Shown here: positions 10,656 to 23,091 of the stretch, piece after piece
How the letters are laid out: every line of letters begins with the position of its first letter
Position numbering within the stretch: the first letter of the stretch is position 1
Origin: Lineus longissimus
Lineage: Eukaryota > Nemertea > Pilidiophora > Heteronemertea > Lineidae
DNA length: 64,000 bases
NCBI RefSeq assembly: GCF_910592395.1
Contig: NC_088310.1
Coordinates: forward strand, 3,357,501-3,421,500
Direction of reading: 5' to 3'
Translations under genes and position numbers: made by a program
The notes under the pieces: generated by a model
What the model was told of the DNA's origin: nothing
What the model saw: the letters and a program-made list of their open reading frames with translations, nothing else
Database searches by the model: none

Positions 10656-13400
10656 GATAATCAAGAAGGGTTCATGAAATTGCAGTTTAGCGTACATTTA
10701 ATTTAGCGTTTTGACAATCGATTACTGGTAACAGTATTTTCAATAAGACTTCCAAGGCTCCCAAACATTTCTCTGGGTTTACGGGCTATGTGACTTCCAA
10801 ACTGCTGGGAAAATAGAAGCTTCATTTAAGACGACTTTGCGCAGAAAAAACCAATAGCAAGTCACAAAAGTAATAATAATACCTCAAAATGTCGAGAAAT
10901 AACCCCAAATACGACTTGCAACTTTTTAATAGAAGGCTTAACAAATAGTTCAGAATGTTTATGAATGAATGGCTTTATGGCAAATCAATTAAGACTAGTT
11001 TGGTTGCAAAATTCGATATCCATTTCAAAAGATATTATCTAGACAGGTCGAGTGAGGCTTGAAAAGGACGACTTCAATTACGATCATTAAACTGACTTTA
11101 TGACCAATATGTCAGATCTGATGTCTCGAGATGGCTTGATATCTTTTCATTATCCTCGATGTAGAGATGTGTATTGTACTCTAAGATGCCCAGCCGGATA
11201 TTATTTCAGAGTATATGATTTCAATTAAAGTTAGTGACATCGCTGTCATTTTCAATTTCGATGTGAATGACATCTTCATCTAATAATGTATATTTGGAAG
11301 AAAAAGATTCAGCTTTCGGAAACATTTGAATAGATAATTTGATAGCCTTTCTTATCAATTGCAGTACTAATGGAATCTTTTAGAAGACTACTTTTATTTA
11401 TTATAATAAGATTTGAGATCTGTTAGAATCGATGACTTAAATTTGTCATAGGAGGGACTCCTGTTGGCGACTTCGTGTATCTTAATTCGACCTACCAGGG
11501 TCCCGCCTATAGTCTACCTTCAACAGAAAGTTACTTGCACCGGCTGCCAACAAAAAAATTTCATCCAAGCCAGAAACGACAGATTTTTTTACTGGACCCG
11601 GTTTACTGGGCGGTCCCAATGACCAAATTCACCCCTCTGACCCGACCAAAGGGCCTAATTGTCGTGAAAAGACGAATACTGCCATGATTTTTGTTAAAAA
11701 ATTGATTGCGGCAAATTTATCATGCTACAGATGAAAAAAATTCTAAGTCCAAATATATTTTCACTTGTTGTTTTTCTGCTCAAAATGAAGAAACACCATC
11801 AGCCCCCCCCCAAAAAAATGTTTGCTTGCGGCAAAAACGATTCACAGGTGTGAGAGAGATGTTTTTTTTTAGTTTTTGCCGATGTTGGGATTAATACGTT
11901 TTATCTTGAGATCAGACTGACATGACTCATCGCTAGAACATATTCAGTCCTAGAAGCAGGTGACAATATTGACAGTTCCTTTGATATAAGTATCTTCTAT
12001 TGCATTTTATGCATACCGGGTTAGAGAATGCATGTTTCGATTTCAAAGATCGGCACTATTTCTAATACTCTTCTTGCGCAAGAAATGTCTATCTGCAATT
12101 GGCAGATTTGTACTTCGAGCCTCTCATCAACCCAAGATACTACAATGTATTTTCACAAAAATCCAACACAAATAAAAGTGTTGATAGCTAGCATCACTTT
12201 ATTACATGTGTTCATTTTGATGGAGAGGAATGTAAGAGCTCCGAGTGATTTTTGTCACTGCTACTTCCGACATAACCATAACTAAATTTGACGGCCGCTT
12301 TCATATCACAATTATCATTGTCATGGTTAATGTCACTTGTTGCAGAGACAGAGATTGCTCGTTTGTGGATATGTAACTAAACCTTTGTCATGTCCAACTT
12401 TGCTTTGCTTGAGAAAAGGTTCTTGGTCGGATGCGGAACTGAATCTTCAGGGTGTTGTAAGAGCTTCCTGAATCGTGCATTTCAAGGATGCAGCAACTAG
12501 TGTATTTCTGTAGAGAAGAAGCAAGCCAGCTTCTGCATATCCTAAAAATGACAAAAAGCCTTTGTGCTACACCACCTCGCTGACTAAATCTCCATGCAAA
12601 GCGCACGACAACGCAAATCTTCTTGATGTTAGAACCAATCACCGAAGTGGATTTATTCCCCGCTTATTTATTGAGCAAGATAAATGCCGTACAAAGGAAA
12701 ACGTTCCGGTGAATTCCGATGAGAATTTGGATCAATTATGAGAGCATGACGATGTGAAATGAGCTGTCAGAATCGCATACTGGATAAGATGGATATGTTG
12801 TAACATAAGGAGCATGCCTATTCCTTATGGATTGAAAAAAACGTGGAACGCGTTTCGAGGCATTACAAGACGCAGTCTGCTGACAGGGTGTATGATTTGC
12901 TCAAACAATTCCTATATACCTGTGCGCGCTGTTGAACCTTACATCATCTGCTAACAATGCCGTAGAAAAGCATTAGAATTTCTTGTCATTTGAAAAGTAT
13001 TACACAACATCTCCCTCTTAGGGATGCAACGAAAGCTCTTGAGAGGTTTCTCCTCAATGGTGTTAAGGGCTTCAAAGTGGCTCGTCATGCTCACCTTCTT
13101 AAGCGTTGATGAAATATCTATCTGTTCTTTTGTGTCTGTCTGGTTTCCTTATGGAAGGAAATCAAAAGCTAAGTGTCAGTCGCATACATCGCCTTGGGCG
13201 TGAAACTAGAAGTAGGCATTGGCGCTTCAGGCCACTGTGCGATATATGTGAAGGTAATATTAGAGGTAAAACAATTCATACCACTTGTCATAGTCAGTAT
13301 ATAAAAGTTAATTAGTCTACATTACATCCTGCTCTGCATTGGGGAAACACTTTGACCAGCGATGTCTGTCTTTCCTTTTATGTGAAATATCACTGACTAG
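10656..13400. other. Non-coding stretch, nothing recognised
   Basis: AT-rich sequence with short homopolymer runs (poly-T at 11585, C and A runs at 11805-11818). No gene, tRNA or mobile element is seen. Confidence 0.45.
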
Positions 13401-13560
13401 CACTAGTAGGATGCTTTTTTCGACTTCTTAAAACAGTTTCTCCAACTTTTTCCTGATTTATCCGACAAAAGTCCGACAATGTCCGATAAGTCGGACAATG
13501 TCGGATAAATCAGGAAAAAAAATTGAGAAACCGTTAAGAAGTCGGAAAAACCTGTCAGTG
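13401..13560. mobile_element. Foldback/MITE element, compact copy (family F, copy 1)
   Basis: A near-palindrome of 160 bp begins CACTAGTAGG and ends CCTGTCAGTG. Both arms carry the family core CGACTTCTTAA, CTTTTTCCTGATTTATCC, GACAAAAGTCCGACA and its complement. It is the shortest symmetrical copy of a family with seven more members in this window. I find no convincing target-site duplication. The CACT/AGTG ends suggest a CACTA-type origin, but the class is not settled. Confidence 0.8.
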
Positions 13561-14410
13561 TAAGTGGCGAGCAGTACAAGTCAGTCATGAGTCATCAGAG
13601 ATTCTAATGCTCCGTTGAAATCTATAGAGTGAAAATATCTTGCCATAATGCCCACTTCAAGGCCATGATATTGGAAAAGTTATCCCTCTGCATGTCTGTG
13701 CCGACCTGTTCCCCGTGGAAACCAAGAATAGAATTTACCAACTGTCGAAGGCTGTATGAGCTAGCATCGTACTTCATATTGCTTCATAGCATTCAGACCT
13801 ATCCTCTTTCGGTTATCAACCTAAATCATGTCGCGAGCCCACTAAATGATCCTCTCATTATTCTAGAAGATTGAACCATAACTCTTCTTTTCTTGCGAGC
13901 AGTTTGCCTTTGATCTTGATTGCTACATTGCTTTATCAGCGGTTAAGCTTATTACAAAGAGGCCAATCCGTCACATTTTGGAATGGTGTGGCATCACTAC
14001 AGCTCTGAACCATGTTAAAGGAAACTGCCGCAAAGCTGTTACTGTCACAGGGTTGTCAAAACGCTAAACTAAAAGTATTATGAAAATGCTGCAATTTCAG
14101 GAAACCGCAAAATAAAATGGCCGTGACTATTTTCAGGTTTACAGGTTTACTGTAGCCTTTCCTTGGTCTCCGCGCTTCGATCTTCCTTGCTGTCACGTTA
14201 CTAAGCCGTGGTTCCGGACACTTCTTCCAACCTTTCTCTCACACACTACCCTGGTGCCATCATGTCCATAGATATCACACGTTTGATCAGCGTGTTCACA
14301 TTGTCATGTCACTGAGCCTCTACTTCCTGAGGAAATTGGTTTCCGGCTATAGAGTCAGGTGGCTTAAGAAAACTCACATGTCCATGGCGATGGCCATTTG
14401 TGCTGTTGAG
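13561..14410. other. Non-coding stretch, nothing recognised
   Basis: No gene or repeat family member is seen. Open frames are short. Confidence 0.45.
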
Positions 14411-14640
14411 GTGCATGTTTTTACCAGGTTAGATGAGAACTTTCAAGATGTTCTTTGGCCAATTTGCAGCAAGAAACAACAGGTATTGTTAGTAGTGGTC
14501 TCTCTTCATGACATGTATGATGAGAAGGTCAAGGTTATTCATGTTTTTACCAGGATGCTATTGGGAGCTAACTTGCATGATGTTCTTTGGCCAAGTTGCA
14601 GATGGATTAAGAAGATTCACATGTTCATAGGATGTTTCAG
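14411..14640 (+). repeat. Tandem duplication, two units about 126-132 bp apart
   Basis: CATGTTTTTACCAGG at 14414 recurs at 14540, and GATGTTCTTTGGCCAA at 14447 recurs at 14579. A 127-codon plus-strand frame spans both units, but I recognise no domain and the spacing is not constant, so the open frame is probably incidental. Confidence 0.7.
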
Positions 14641-16600
14641 CCTTTGCTGTATGTTGAAATGCATGCATGATGGAATTTCGGGGCATTAGCAAGGAGCAAG
14701 ATGCTTTTGTCCTGAAATAAGCGCTAAGTTCTACTGCGCTTTGATGCAGACCAGTTTGATTTCATGAACCATCCCGGTATGAATAAGTGGCAGTTGTGAA
14801 TACCTTGAACACCCTCCCTCCACAAGCGAGTCAAGACCTTCAAAGTTTAGAAGACCTAATGGAGATTCAATCTTAGGGAAGAGGAAACCAGGGCCCTTAA
14901 GGTCTCACTCTTGAGGTCTCACTCGTCAAAGAAAAACATTCGATTGAAATGAGAGCAGGAGACCAAAACCTTTGTCTTGAAAGAAGCACAGGAATGATAC
15001 CTCAGCCATTATCTTTACAAATCAAGCTCATCTCTCGACTAACAAAGACTCAATCCAATACCATTTCGTGGAGATTTAATGGGTCGAAAGCTATTATCTT
15101 TACCAACACTCTCATGATTTCCAAAAGAAGCTTATTTGTTCCTCTTAAAATGCCAATATCAGATAAGATGAAATGAACCTTACGACCTTTGGAAAGGCTT
15201 GGAATTACATAAACAACAATTTCAATCTAATATAAAGGATTATTTCGAAGATTGCGGTTTGAGTTCCATTATATTTTGTCTGGCGATGTTCCAAATGATT
15301 TCGTCTATGAAAGGGTAGGAGGCCATTTAAGAAAGTCTTATTTCTCATCAACACACAGGATTAGTTATACATGTAGTCTTTCAGGCTTGGGTATAGGTGC
15401 TGTCGGATGATTGCAGCCTTTGTAATTGATCTGTTACATTAACCTGATGAAACATTTGAATGGAGACATTTCTTAGGGGTGGGGGGTAAGTATTAGTTCA
15501 GTATCGATTCCTGACCAAAGCTGTGTCTGTCTGTTGACATCCTAATTGTTCCGCATTCGTTGTCTTCTATCGTGTCTTCGGCTGGCTTCCCCTGGGTCTC
15601 TTCCTGGCAGATGCGATCTGTCTCTTATCAAAAGGGAAGATGTCATCTGTGATTTGGCAAATTGGCTGAAAGTGCGATAAGATGCCTGGAGATGCCCAAG
15701 CCAAGTGATGTATCTATTATACGACCAAGTCGTTATTCGCGGCATCACACTTCGATGACCTTTCGGAAATTCCCGAATGTTTCCGAGATGACGGCACTTG
15801 ACCAATGCCCCTAGGGTGTCGTTCAATTTATTTTTTAATACCTTTCTCTGTCAGCTCAAGTTTTGACTACATTTGAGCTCCACTCGGGAGAATTTGGGTA
15901 TCTCAACGTAGACCCTCCGCCTCGGGTTTGATAGCGACACATCTATTACAATACCTATACTCCGCCCTGGTGCCCCCTATAAAACAAGCCCGTACGAACA
16001 TAATCTACTTTCACTACCATCTCATCGACATCAGGAACGACATCCGGAAAATACGATACACATTTGCTTCTCGCTGAATGATCAATAAATGTTGCGACTC
16101 AGTTATCGTGTTATCACTTGTGGCCAAGAGGCGTTGGCTCTTTATTCAAAACTTACAGTCAAATCTGAGCTTTGCTACATTCTTTTGGAATTATTAAAAT
16201 ATTGGTCAATAACGCATTGGTACAGGTTTTTGAGCAACGGATTGGTCAAAACTGATGGACAAATCTTTGTGCAACTAAATTGTAGAGGCACGCATCTTGG
16301 TGTCCTTATGTTCCTTGTATTAAATAGGTATGGAGCATAGATTGAACTGGCATCTTCTTTGGATTACTTTGATCTGATTAAAGGTAGGTGTTAGTTATTT
16401 CTTGTTGCGAAGTTTCATTCAATTGGGAACCTCAAAAGCTGTCATTTCTATTGATAAACTAATGTTATATGATGCAAATATTTTCATCGAATGAATTTGG
16501 TTTTGGGTGGAGCTAATAGCTAAGCCCGAAAGCTGGGGTGGAATTTGAACCTGGGGTGATTTCCTGCATCACCTTTCACGGCTACATTGTCAATACTGAC
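14641..16600. other. Non-coding stretch, nothing recognised
   Basis: Contains a G-rich run at about 15477-15487. No gene, RNA or element is supported. Confidence 0.45.
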
Positions 16601-16870
16601 GAGCGGGAAATTCCGGTCGCCAATAATACGGCATATTTTAATGTGCAACGACGTGAGAACTAGGGCCAAAGGTCTATTTGTTCAAACATGGATGCCACAA
16701 GATCATGAAATTCCAGCCTGATATTTGATATTTCACGTGCCACTTACTCGTTAAAGGTGGAAATTCCGATATCCAAAAAGATCTTGGTTAGAATTATTGT
16801 GCAACGAAGTGAGAGTACGGACCCCAGGTAGTTCTAATTTGTGCCACAAGGTCGCGGAATTCGAGACGAA
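16601..16870 (+). repeat. Tandem duplication, two units about 150-156 bp apart
   Basis: TGTGCAACGACGTGAGA at 16642 recurs as TGTGCAACGAAGTGAGA at 16798 (156 bp). GGAAATTCCGGTCGCCAA near 16609 recurs as GGAAATTCCGATATCCAA near 16759. GCCACAAGATC...GAAATTCC recurs as GCCACAAGGTC...GGAATTCG. Old, diverged copies. Confidence 0.65.
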
Positions 16871-17411
16871 TTGGTTTCTGTTTCAGGTTGATACTTTTGT
16901 ACTACCCACACCTAGCTCCAGGCCCATGTTCAAATTTACTTTGTTCGCTCTGACTATTGAGAATGAACGTCTTAAAAGGTAATGGATATGTCAGGAAGAG
17001 CGGATATATTGGCCCTGGAAGGTGCTTTTATTGAAATTCATGCGACGAGTCTAGACGTTCATGAAATATTGATTGAAATGTAAGCTTACTGTGACCCCTT
17101 ATTTTGCTGTGATGTGACACAATTTGTGCAAAGGGTTTTTCGACAAATTCGAACCGCCACTAATATTGCATAAATCTTTGATAGCAAAAAGCGTTTTTTC
17201 AGGTTCAAGTTCAAGCTATGGGAGCGACCTGCTAAAATGAAAGAATGTTGTATAGAATGTGGATTTTGAAAAGAAACAATGAAAATAGCTTATGGAGATT
17301 TTTTTTATACGTGTAGGTTTTGAAAATCAGTTTCGAGTTAACAACTCAGTTTTGTGAAACTATTGGGAAAGTTTTTTCACTTTATTTTTATTTCATTTCT
17401 TTTTGGCATTG
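16871..17411. other. Non-coding stretch before the minisatellite
   Basis: Nothing recognised. T-rich towards the array. Confidence 0.45.
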
Positions 17412-18031
17412 TTGTTATATGGCCTTGTAATTTCTGACTACAGGTGTTTCTCATTGTTGTTTCATGGCCTTGTAATTTCTGACTGCAGGTGTTTCTCATT
17501 GTTGTTACATGGCCTTGTAATTTCTGACTGCAGGTGTTTCTCATTGTTGTTTCATGGCCTTGTAATTTCTGACTACAGGTGTTTCTCATTGTTGTTTCAT
17601 GGCCTTGTAATTTCTGACTGCAGGTGTTTCTCATTGTTGTTTCATGGCCTTGTAATTTCTGACTGCAGGTGTTTCTCATTGTTGTTACATGGCCTTGTAA
17701 TTTCTGACTGCAGGTGTTTCTCATTGTTGTTTCATGGCCTTGTAATTTCTGACTACAGGTGTTTCTCATTGTTGTTTCATGGCCTTGTAATTTCTGACTA
17801 CAGGTGTTTCTCATTGTTGTTTCATGGCCTTGTAATTTCTGACTACAGGTGTTTCTCATTGTTGTTTCATGGCCTTGTAATTTCTGACTACAGGTGTTTC
17901 TCATTGTTGTTTCATGGCCTTGTAATTTCTGACTGCAGGTGTTTCTCATTGTTGTTACATGGCCTTGTAATTTCTGACTACAGGTGTTTCTCATTGTTGT
18001 TTCATGGCCTTGTAATTTCTGACTGCAGGTA
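17412..18031 (+). repeat. 45-bp minisatellite, about 14 units
   Basis: Each unit reads TTGTTTCATGGCCTTGTAAT then TTCTGACTGCAGGTGTTTCT then CATTG. Units differ mainly at two positions: TTTCATGG or TTACATGG, and GACTGCAGG or GACTACAGG. Coding the units by these two sites (F/L, C/Y) gives LY FC LC FY FC FC LC FY FY FY FY FC LY FC, so the block FC-LC-FY occurs twice, showing multi-unit duplication. The near identity of units points to recent expansion or homogenisation. Because 45 is divisible by three, both strands stay open (211 codons plus, 289 codons minus). This is a consequence of the period, not evidence for a protein. Confidence 0.95.
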
Positions 18032-18640
18032 TTTTTAAGAATCACTATTATCCTACAAAATGCAATATTTCTCCTCCTGGGCAAAAACTTGAAAAGGAAA
18101 GAATGCCGGAAGTTTCCTGCCGAGCAAAATAACGCTCGTTTGTCGTGTCCTTGATGTTTGTTTCGATGCTCCAAGCACTCCCTTAACGACCATAAAGTTA
18201 CCCAATTACTATAATCATCCTCGTGGTTTCTTTTATTAAAAAACAATTAGAATTGCTGAATCGGCTTTCAGTAACAATACAGAATGATATTTCAGATATA
18301 AATTTTTGATGAACACACCGTTATATCCTCGATTTTCTCTATTCAGATGTAGTGGGTGTAACTTATTCCCCCAGCAGGCATGAACACAGCAGATTGTGGC
18401 TGGTAGCTGAGCATTTTTTGTGTGTAGGCGAAGATTGTTTTATTAATGTTAGTATTTTTGATGCAAGATATCTGGTATCGTGTATTTTTGAAACCTAATC
18501 CCAGCTCGTTGCAGCTTTCATTACCTAGTTTATTTGCCGTACATGTCGCTTATGGGTACCGTAGTGAGTATTACCGCAGAGTGCAGCCAATGACAACATT
18601 CCTGAGTGACTTCTCGTTAGTATGTTTTCGCAAGTGCCAA
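18032..18640. other. Non-coding stretch, nothing recognised
   Basis: Single-copy-looking AT-rich sequence with no supported feature. Confidence 0.45.
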
Positions 18641-18644
18641 ATGT

Positions 18645-18870
18645 GGGGTGATAAGTGGCTTAGATTTTAGAGCACCAGACGCATAATCGGGAGATGGTGG
18701 GGCCGACCTTTTCGATGAATCAGCACTGTTTCGTCTTCGTGACCTTGAGCAAGGCACCTAACCCTACTTGCTTCTCTCCACATGAGTAAATGGTACCTTC
18801 TGGCTGGCAGAGGTGGCGTAATGTAAATGCATGCCTGAGCGCTGAAACGTGCTATCGTATAGGAGGTACC
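18645..18870 (+). mobile_element. tRNA-derived SINE, decayed head and conserved tail
   Basis: A degenerate tRNA head (box-A-like AGTGGCTTAG, then AGAGCACCAGACGCATAATC and a decayed box B near 18705-18715) is followed by the tail GACCTTGAGCAAGGCACC and CCCTACTTGCTTCTCTCCAC at 18741-18782. That tail form (GTCCTTGGGCAAGGCAC...) is, to my knowledge, widespread in marine-invertebrate SINEs. A second copy with the same tail lies on the minus strand at about 54124-54240. The 3' limit is uncertain. Confidence 0.7.
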
Positions 18871-21130
18871 CTTTGCCCTAGAATTTCTGAGTGCCATTTC
18901 CATCCATACAAAATATCATTAGGCCCGTTACCAAGGTTGCAACTATATTCTAGGATAATACCTTGAAGCAGGCAATAATAACTGCTCTAACTAAGTTGAC
19001 AACAGTTAATGGGCTCAGATATCATCCTTGCTGACACTTCTTAACTTTTTTCCCCCACAATCTGATAGAATTTACAAATATTCACGTCAACACAGGCAAT
19101 AAAGAGCGATCGTGCCTTTTAGCGATTGCAAACCTTCTGTCTATTAAGGAAATGTACAACTGAAAAGAAATTTAATGATATTGCTATCGGATGCCTGGAG
19201 TTATTTATTTAAGCAACTCATCTCTTGAATATAAATTATTTGAGCTCAAAGTTTTTTTTACTGATCCTGTAAAAGGAAGGTTATTGGATGTCGGGCGTAA
19301 CTTCAAAGTTGATTAGGGTCACCTGGTTAGAGAAATGTTTACTTTTCCATTACATTCTTCTTGTGACGTTGGACATTGAGTAGAAAATAAAAACTGTTGA
19401 TCATGTTTTCTTTTATTAGTACACGATGCAGTGACAGTGTAAAAAGACGAGTTGCGCATTGTCGGTATTGGAGCTGACATGTCGGGAAGGTCCCTGCAGC
19501 AACTGAACGGGATTACTCCGTCCTCGGCATCAACTCGGTGGACAATTACCTTGTCAGAGGACATGACACTTTGCGAGGCAGCATGGAAGAGTGTGAGCCC
19601 AAAGGTGATGTAGACCGATCATATGTCAATCCTTTCCTTGACACCTAACAAAGAAATGGAGTTTCCACTTAGCCTTGGGTTTACTGTAAACTGACAAATT
19701 TCTACGGGCATTTTGTTTTTACAGATTTTGCAAATGAATGTACTGTACGGTAGCTCGTGAAAGATAGATTAAACAAATGATTGTTTTTGCTTACTGTTTC
19801 TTCTCAGAATTCGCTCTGCACTTAGAAGAGTTATTTTCCAGGGATCATTCCTCCAAGGTGGGTTTAATGCGTTTGTGTGTCGCTATGGTTTGACCCCAGT
19901 AGGGTTCATTTGGCTAGTGACGCCGTCTTTGACCAGGGAGTGGTGTCCGTCGCGAGTTACTGTCAAATTCATGGGGTATGCTTTCTGGGAGTCGAATGGG
20001 AACATACTAAGGATAGCCCGCATTCTCGAAAGATTTCACCTGTCAAACGTTCAAAGGGCTGTGTCGAACTTCTAGAGATTAGGTTTTCAGCCTATTTTGT
20101 GCGATCCACCATAGATGCTGAGGAATCACGAGAGTTCATTGACCTTTAAAACGGCAGTTAATTGTTTCCGATACCGTACACCATTGTTTAATCTATTTTG
20201 GGTTCTTCAATCCATAAGTGTTTTTCTAGCAAAACTTCAAATCTGCAATAAAAGAAAATGTACTTCTGAAATCAAAACTGATGCCTAGATAGAGTCATTT
20301 CGATATTTGTATAAACTATATCATATACTATTGCATATCCAGAGCTAACAATGCACCCACGGTTTTATCAGTTAAAAATGTCTGTATTCAATTATTCATG
20401 AGACAATGCTTAATTGCAGTTTTCTTTAAATATCTCAGTGTTATTGGCTTGTTTTAAAAGGAAATGATGACGCGTATGATGATGTACGGATTTTCGGGCT
20501 GTTGCCTACCTGACATGCTATAGTTTTATGTTCACATCCGACAATTCACTAAAGCGCCCTACAAAAGAGCAAATTTGCTGCTGCAGCCTGGATCGTGAAA
20601 ATTCTCTTGTGGGCAGTGGTCATCGGATGAAATATTCCTACTCTAAGACTCAAAGGTAGATCGCTTTAAACCTTATACTCGAAAATGTTTGGGCATCACC
20701 AGTCTTGAAATGATAGGAAACGCGAAGTGTTGCCCTCACTCCCGCAGAATTGACTGCGCCCAAGTCTTGTCCGCCAACTTGCTCTGTCAGTTGGTTTATC
20801 TCCTCTTGACATTATGCAAGATTTAGGGAGATATCACACATCTTTACGTGTGTCAAGTGCTATACATTCGACCACAATATGTTGCCACAGCTAGATCTAT
20901 GGCTATTTACGCCGTGGTACATGTGTGTCTATGGCATAGTGAATGGTCATATCATACAGTCATTCATTGAGGCTCAAAGGTGACTGGAGCAGTCCATGAC
21001 CGATTATCCTCCGGTATGGTGATTCGCAACTATCGATCATTTTCATCATGCAAGACATCGCAGCAGGATATATATGTCCTATTGCATCATTTGTGAAGTT
21101 AATACACAGTGACAGGCCCGTGACAGGCCA
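18871..21130. other. Non-coding stretch, nothing recognised
   Basis: Two overlapping open frames at 19875-20149 lack domain signals. No tRNA or element is supported. Confidence 0.45.
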
Positions 21131-22230
21131 CCTTAAGCCATCCGTACAAAAAAGAAACTACTTCACGCCTTAAAAGGTATCTTGGCCATCGGTTGGCATC
21201 TCATGTCGAGTTGTATAAGATGCTATTCCGAGCATCGTGAGGACAAGAGGATATTTTGCTCATCTTATCTAGAGTTACTTTGAACCTTTTATTGATTTTC
21301 TGTCTGTAAATTGTCAATTTCTGTCAGGGGCTCATTGGGGAACTTGGGCAATTCCAAGACCAGTTATCTTTTCGTCTTATGATAAAATTAATAGGATACA
21401 TCACTCTGGGAGTGAATGCCAGTTGTACAGCTTCTGACGTTAATACTGATCGATATCACAGTCGCGTTCTTAAAAAATTTCTTCACACCTTAACCACGCT
21501 GTGGTCATCGATTGCTATCTCCTCGACCATGCCAAGGAAAGAATGTGAAAGATTATTTTATATTTTGATCTGAAGGTTCTTTGGCATTTCACTGATTGAT
21601 TTTCTGTCAGTGAATGGTTGGTTCTAGGCAACTGAAGCTACATTCCAGGACAGGTTATCTTTCGCTCAATTTCATTCTCATTATAGGCGACATCTCAGAA
21701 GTACAGGATGCTTGTTGCGTAGCTTCTAATGTTAGTATTGATCGATCAACAGTCGCGGTCTTGAAAATTGCTTTAAACCGAAACCATATTGTGGTCATCC
21801 TTGATGATCACGTGAATAATACACAAAAAAGAAAGGTAGAGTGTGTTTTATTGTCTGACCAGAGGCAGCTTTGCCATGCTGGGTCTTTATTGATGTTCTG
21901 TCAGAAACAGGTCGAAATCGTCCATTCATTAATTGTGACACCAGCAATTGGAGCCAATTCAAGGCACATTTCCCATCCCTATTGCTATTCTAACTGTCTA
22001 TCGTTCTCATGATAGGAGACATCACAGAAGGATCAGATGCCTGCATAAGCTAATATTGATTGATCAACTGTCGGGGCGTACAAATAATTGCTTCACCCCT
22101 AAACCAGACAGAGGCATTCGATTCAGTGTATTGGTAGTCGCCTTGACAATACCAAGCCAAAGGAAAGCAAATCACTTGAAGGAACTTTGATTTTTCTGTT
22201 GATTTTCTGTCGGTGATTTGTCCAAATCAT
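21131..22230 (+). repeat. Diverged tandem array, about four units of 290-320 bp
   Basis: The motif CTTCACGCCTTAAAA at 21161 recurs as CTTCACACCTTAACC at 21481, GCTTTAAACCGAAACC near 21769 and CTTCACCCCTAAACC at 22091, each followed by a GG(T/C)CATC(G/C)-type block. Spacings are about 320, 288 and 322 bp. GATTTTCTGTC(A/G)GTGA(A/T)TGGT-like blocks also recur near 21599 and 22202. A 132-codon frame at 21614-22012 falls inside and is not conserved in the other units, so it is not called a gene. Confidence 0.7.
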
Positions 22231-23091
22231 TCAGGGGCTTTGTCTTTTTGGACAGAAATAGCCGTGTTTTTAACATTTAGTGAGTTTGGCGACAAGTGGA
22301 AATGCAATGTACTAAATCTTAGGAAAAATGCATATTTGGCCGGGCGGATACAACAATTAGTCATGTTAGTAGTCTGCCTTTTTCGTAGTGGCTTTATAAG
22401 GTTTCCCATTTATTACGATAACATGGACTAGGTCATATCAGTTTTTGGGTTCGTGTCTCATAAGTATGACAGACAAGGCTATCCTAAACATGCTTACGTA
22501 TGTCACACTTTCTTTACTTTGTACAGTAACCGATTCTCCAGGGTGCACAGACTCATTGTCGGATAGCCCCCGGCTCTCAAACTGTCCTCGGGTGCCAGAC
22601 AGCCTAATGAATCAAATTTAGGAGCCAGACAGGCGGCCGGCCCTAATCAAACAATTCGTAGTGGTGAAGGGCAACTTCTTCCAACAAATGGCCAATTTTC
22701 TGCAATTGGTCAGGTTTCATCTTAAGGCTAATTGTATAAACTGCGTCCACCTTGCGATTCACCTGTAGGCTGTTAGTCATTTATAGGCTGTTCCATCATG
22801 ATATACAGTTTTGATACACCTGCTGTTGTATGACGCTGGCCTTTGCTGATTGCTTCTGAGATGAGGTGGTTAAGTGTTTCATTCTCTACTTTCGCCTTCA
22901 GTTGTTTGAAATATAGTGGAGGAAACATGGGCAACAGAATCACGTGAATTGAGATCGGCAGTATATACAAGTATGTCCCAGTTGCTAGATATAATGCTTT
23001 AGTATTTCAAGTGAAGCATTGCCAACAAGTATTTTATCCGTTTCAACTCCATATAGACTTGTATTTGACACCCAATGGAATCATTCTCGGG
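22231..23091. other. Non-coding stretch, nothing recognised
   Basis: No supported feature. Confidence 0.45.

Noticed and set aside
13401-13560. Assignment of foldback family F to a defined transposon superfamily
   Set aside because: CACT/AGTG ends hint at CACTA elements, but I could not find consistent 2-, 3- or 8-bp target duplications in any copy, so the class is left open.
14306-14689. 127-codon open frame
   Set aside because: It crosses a 126-132-bp tandem duplication. Residues are not conserved between the units and no domain is recognisable.
16540-16600. Minus-strand box-B-like GGTTCAAATTCC
   Set aside because: No box A at a suitable distance and no cloverleaf. It lies next to a tandem duplication and is probably chance.
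17412-18031. CRISPR array
   Set aside because: Units are contiguous without unique spacers, and the sequence context is eukaryotic. The same applies to the 25-bp array at 63271-63445.
17377-18246. 289-codon minus-strand and 211-codon plus-strand open frames
   Set aside because: They exist because the minisatellite unit is 45 bp, a multiple of three, without stops in these frames. There is no signal peptide, known repeat domain or splice context to support a protein.
21614-22012. 132-codon open frame
   Set aside because: It lies in one unit of a four-unit diverged array. The other units have no equivalent frame.
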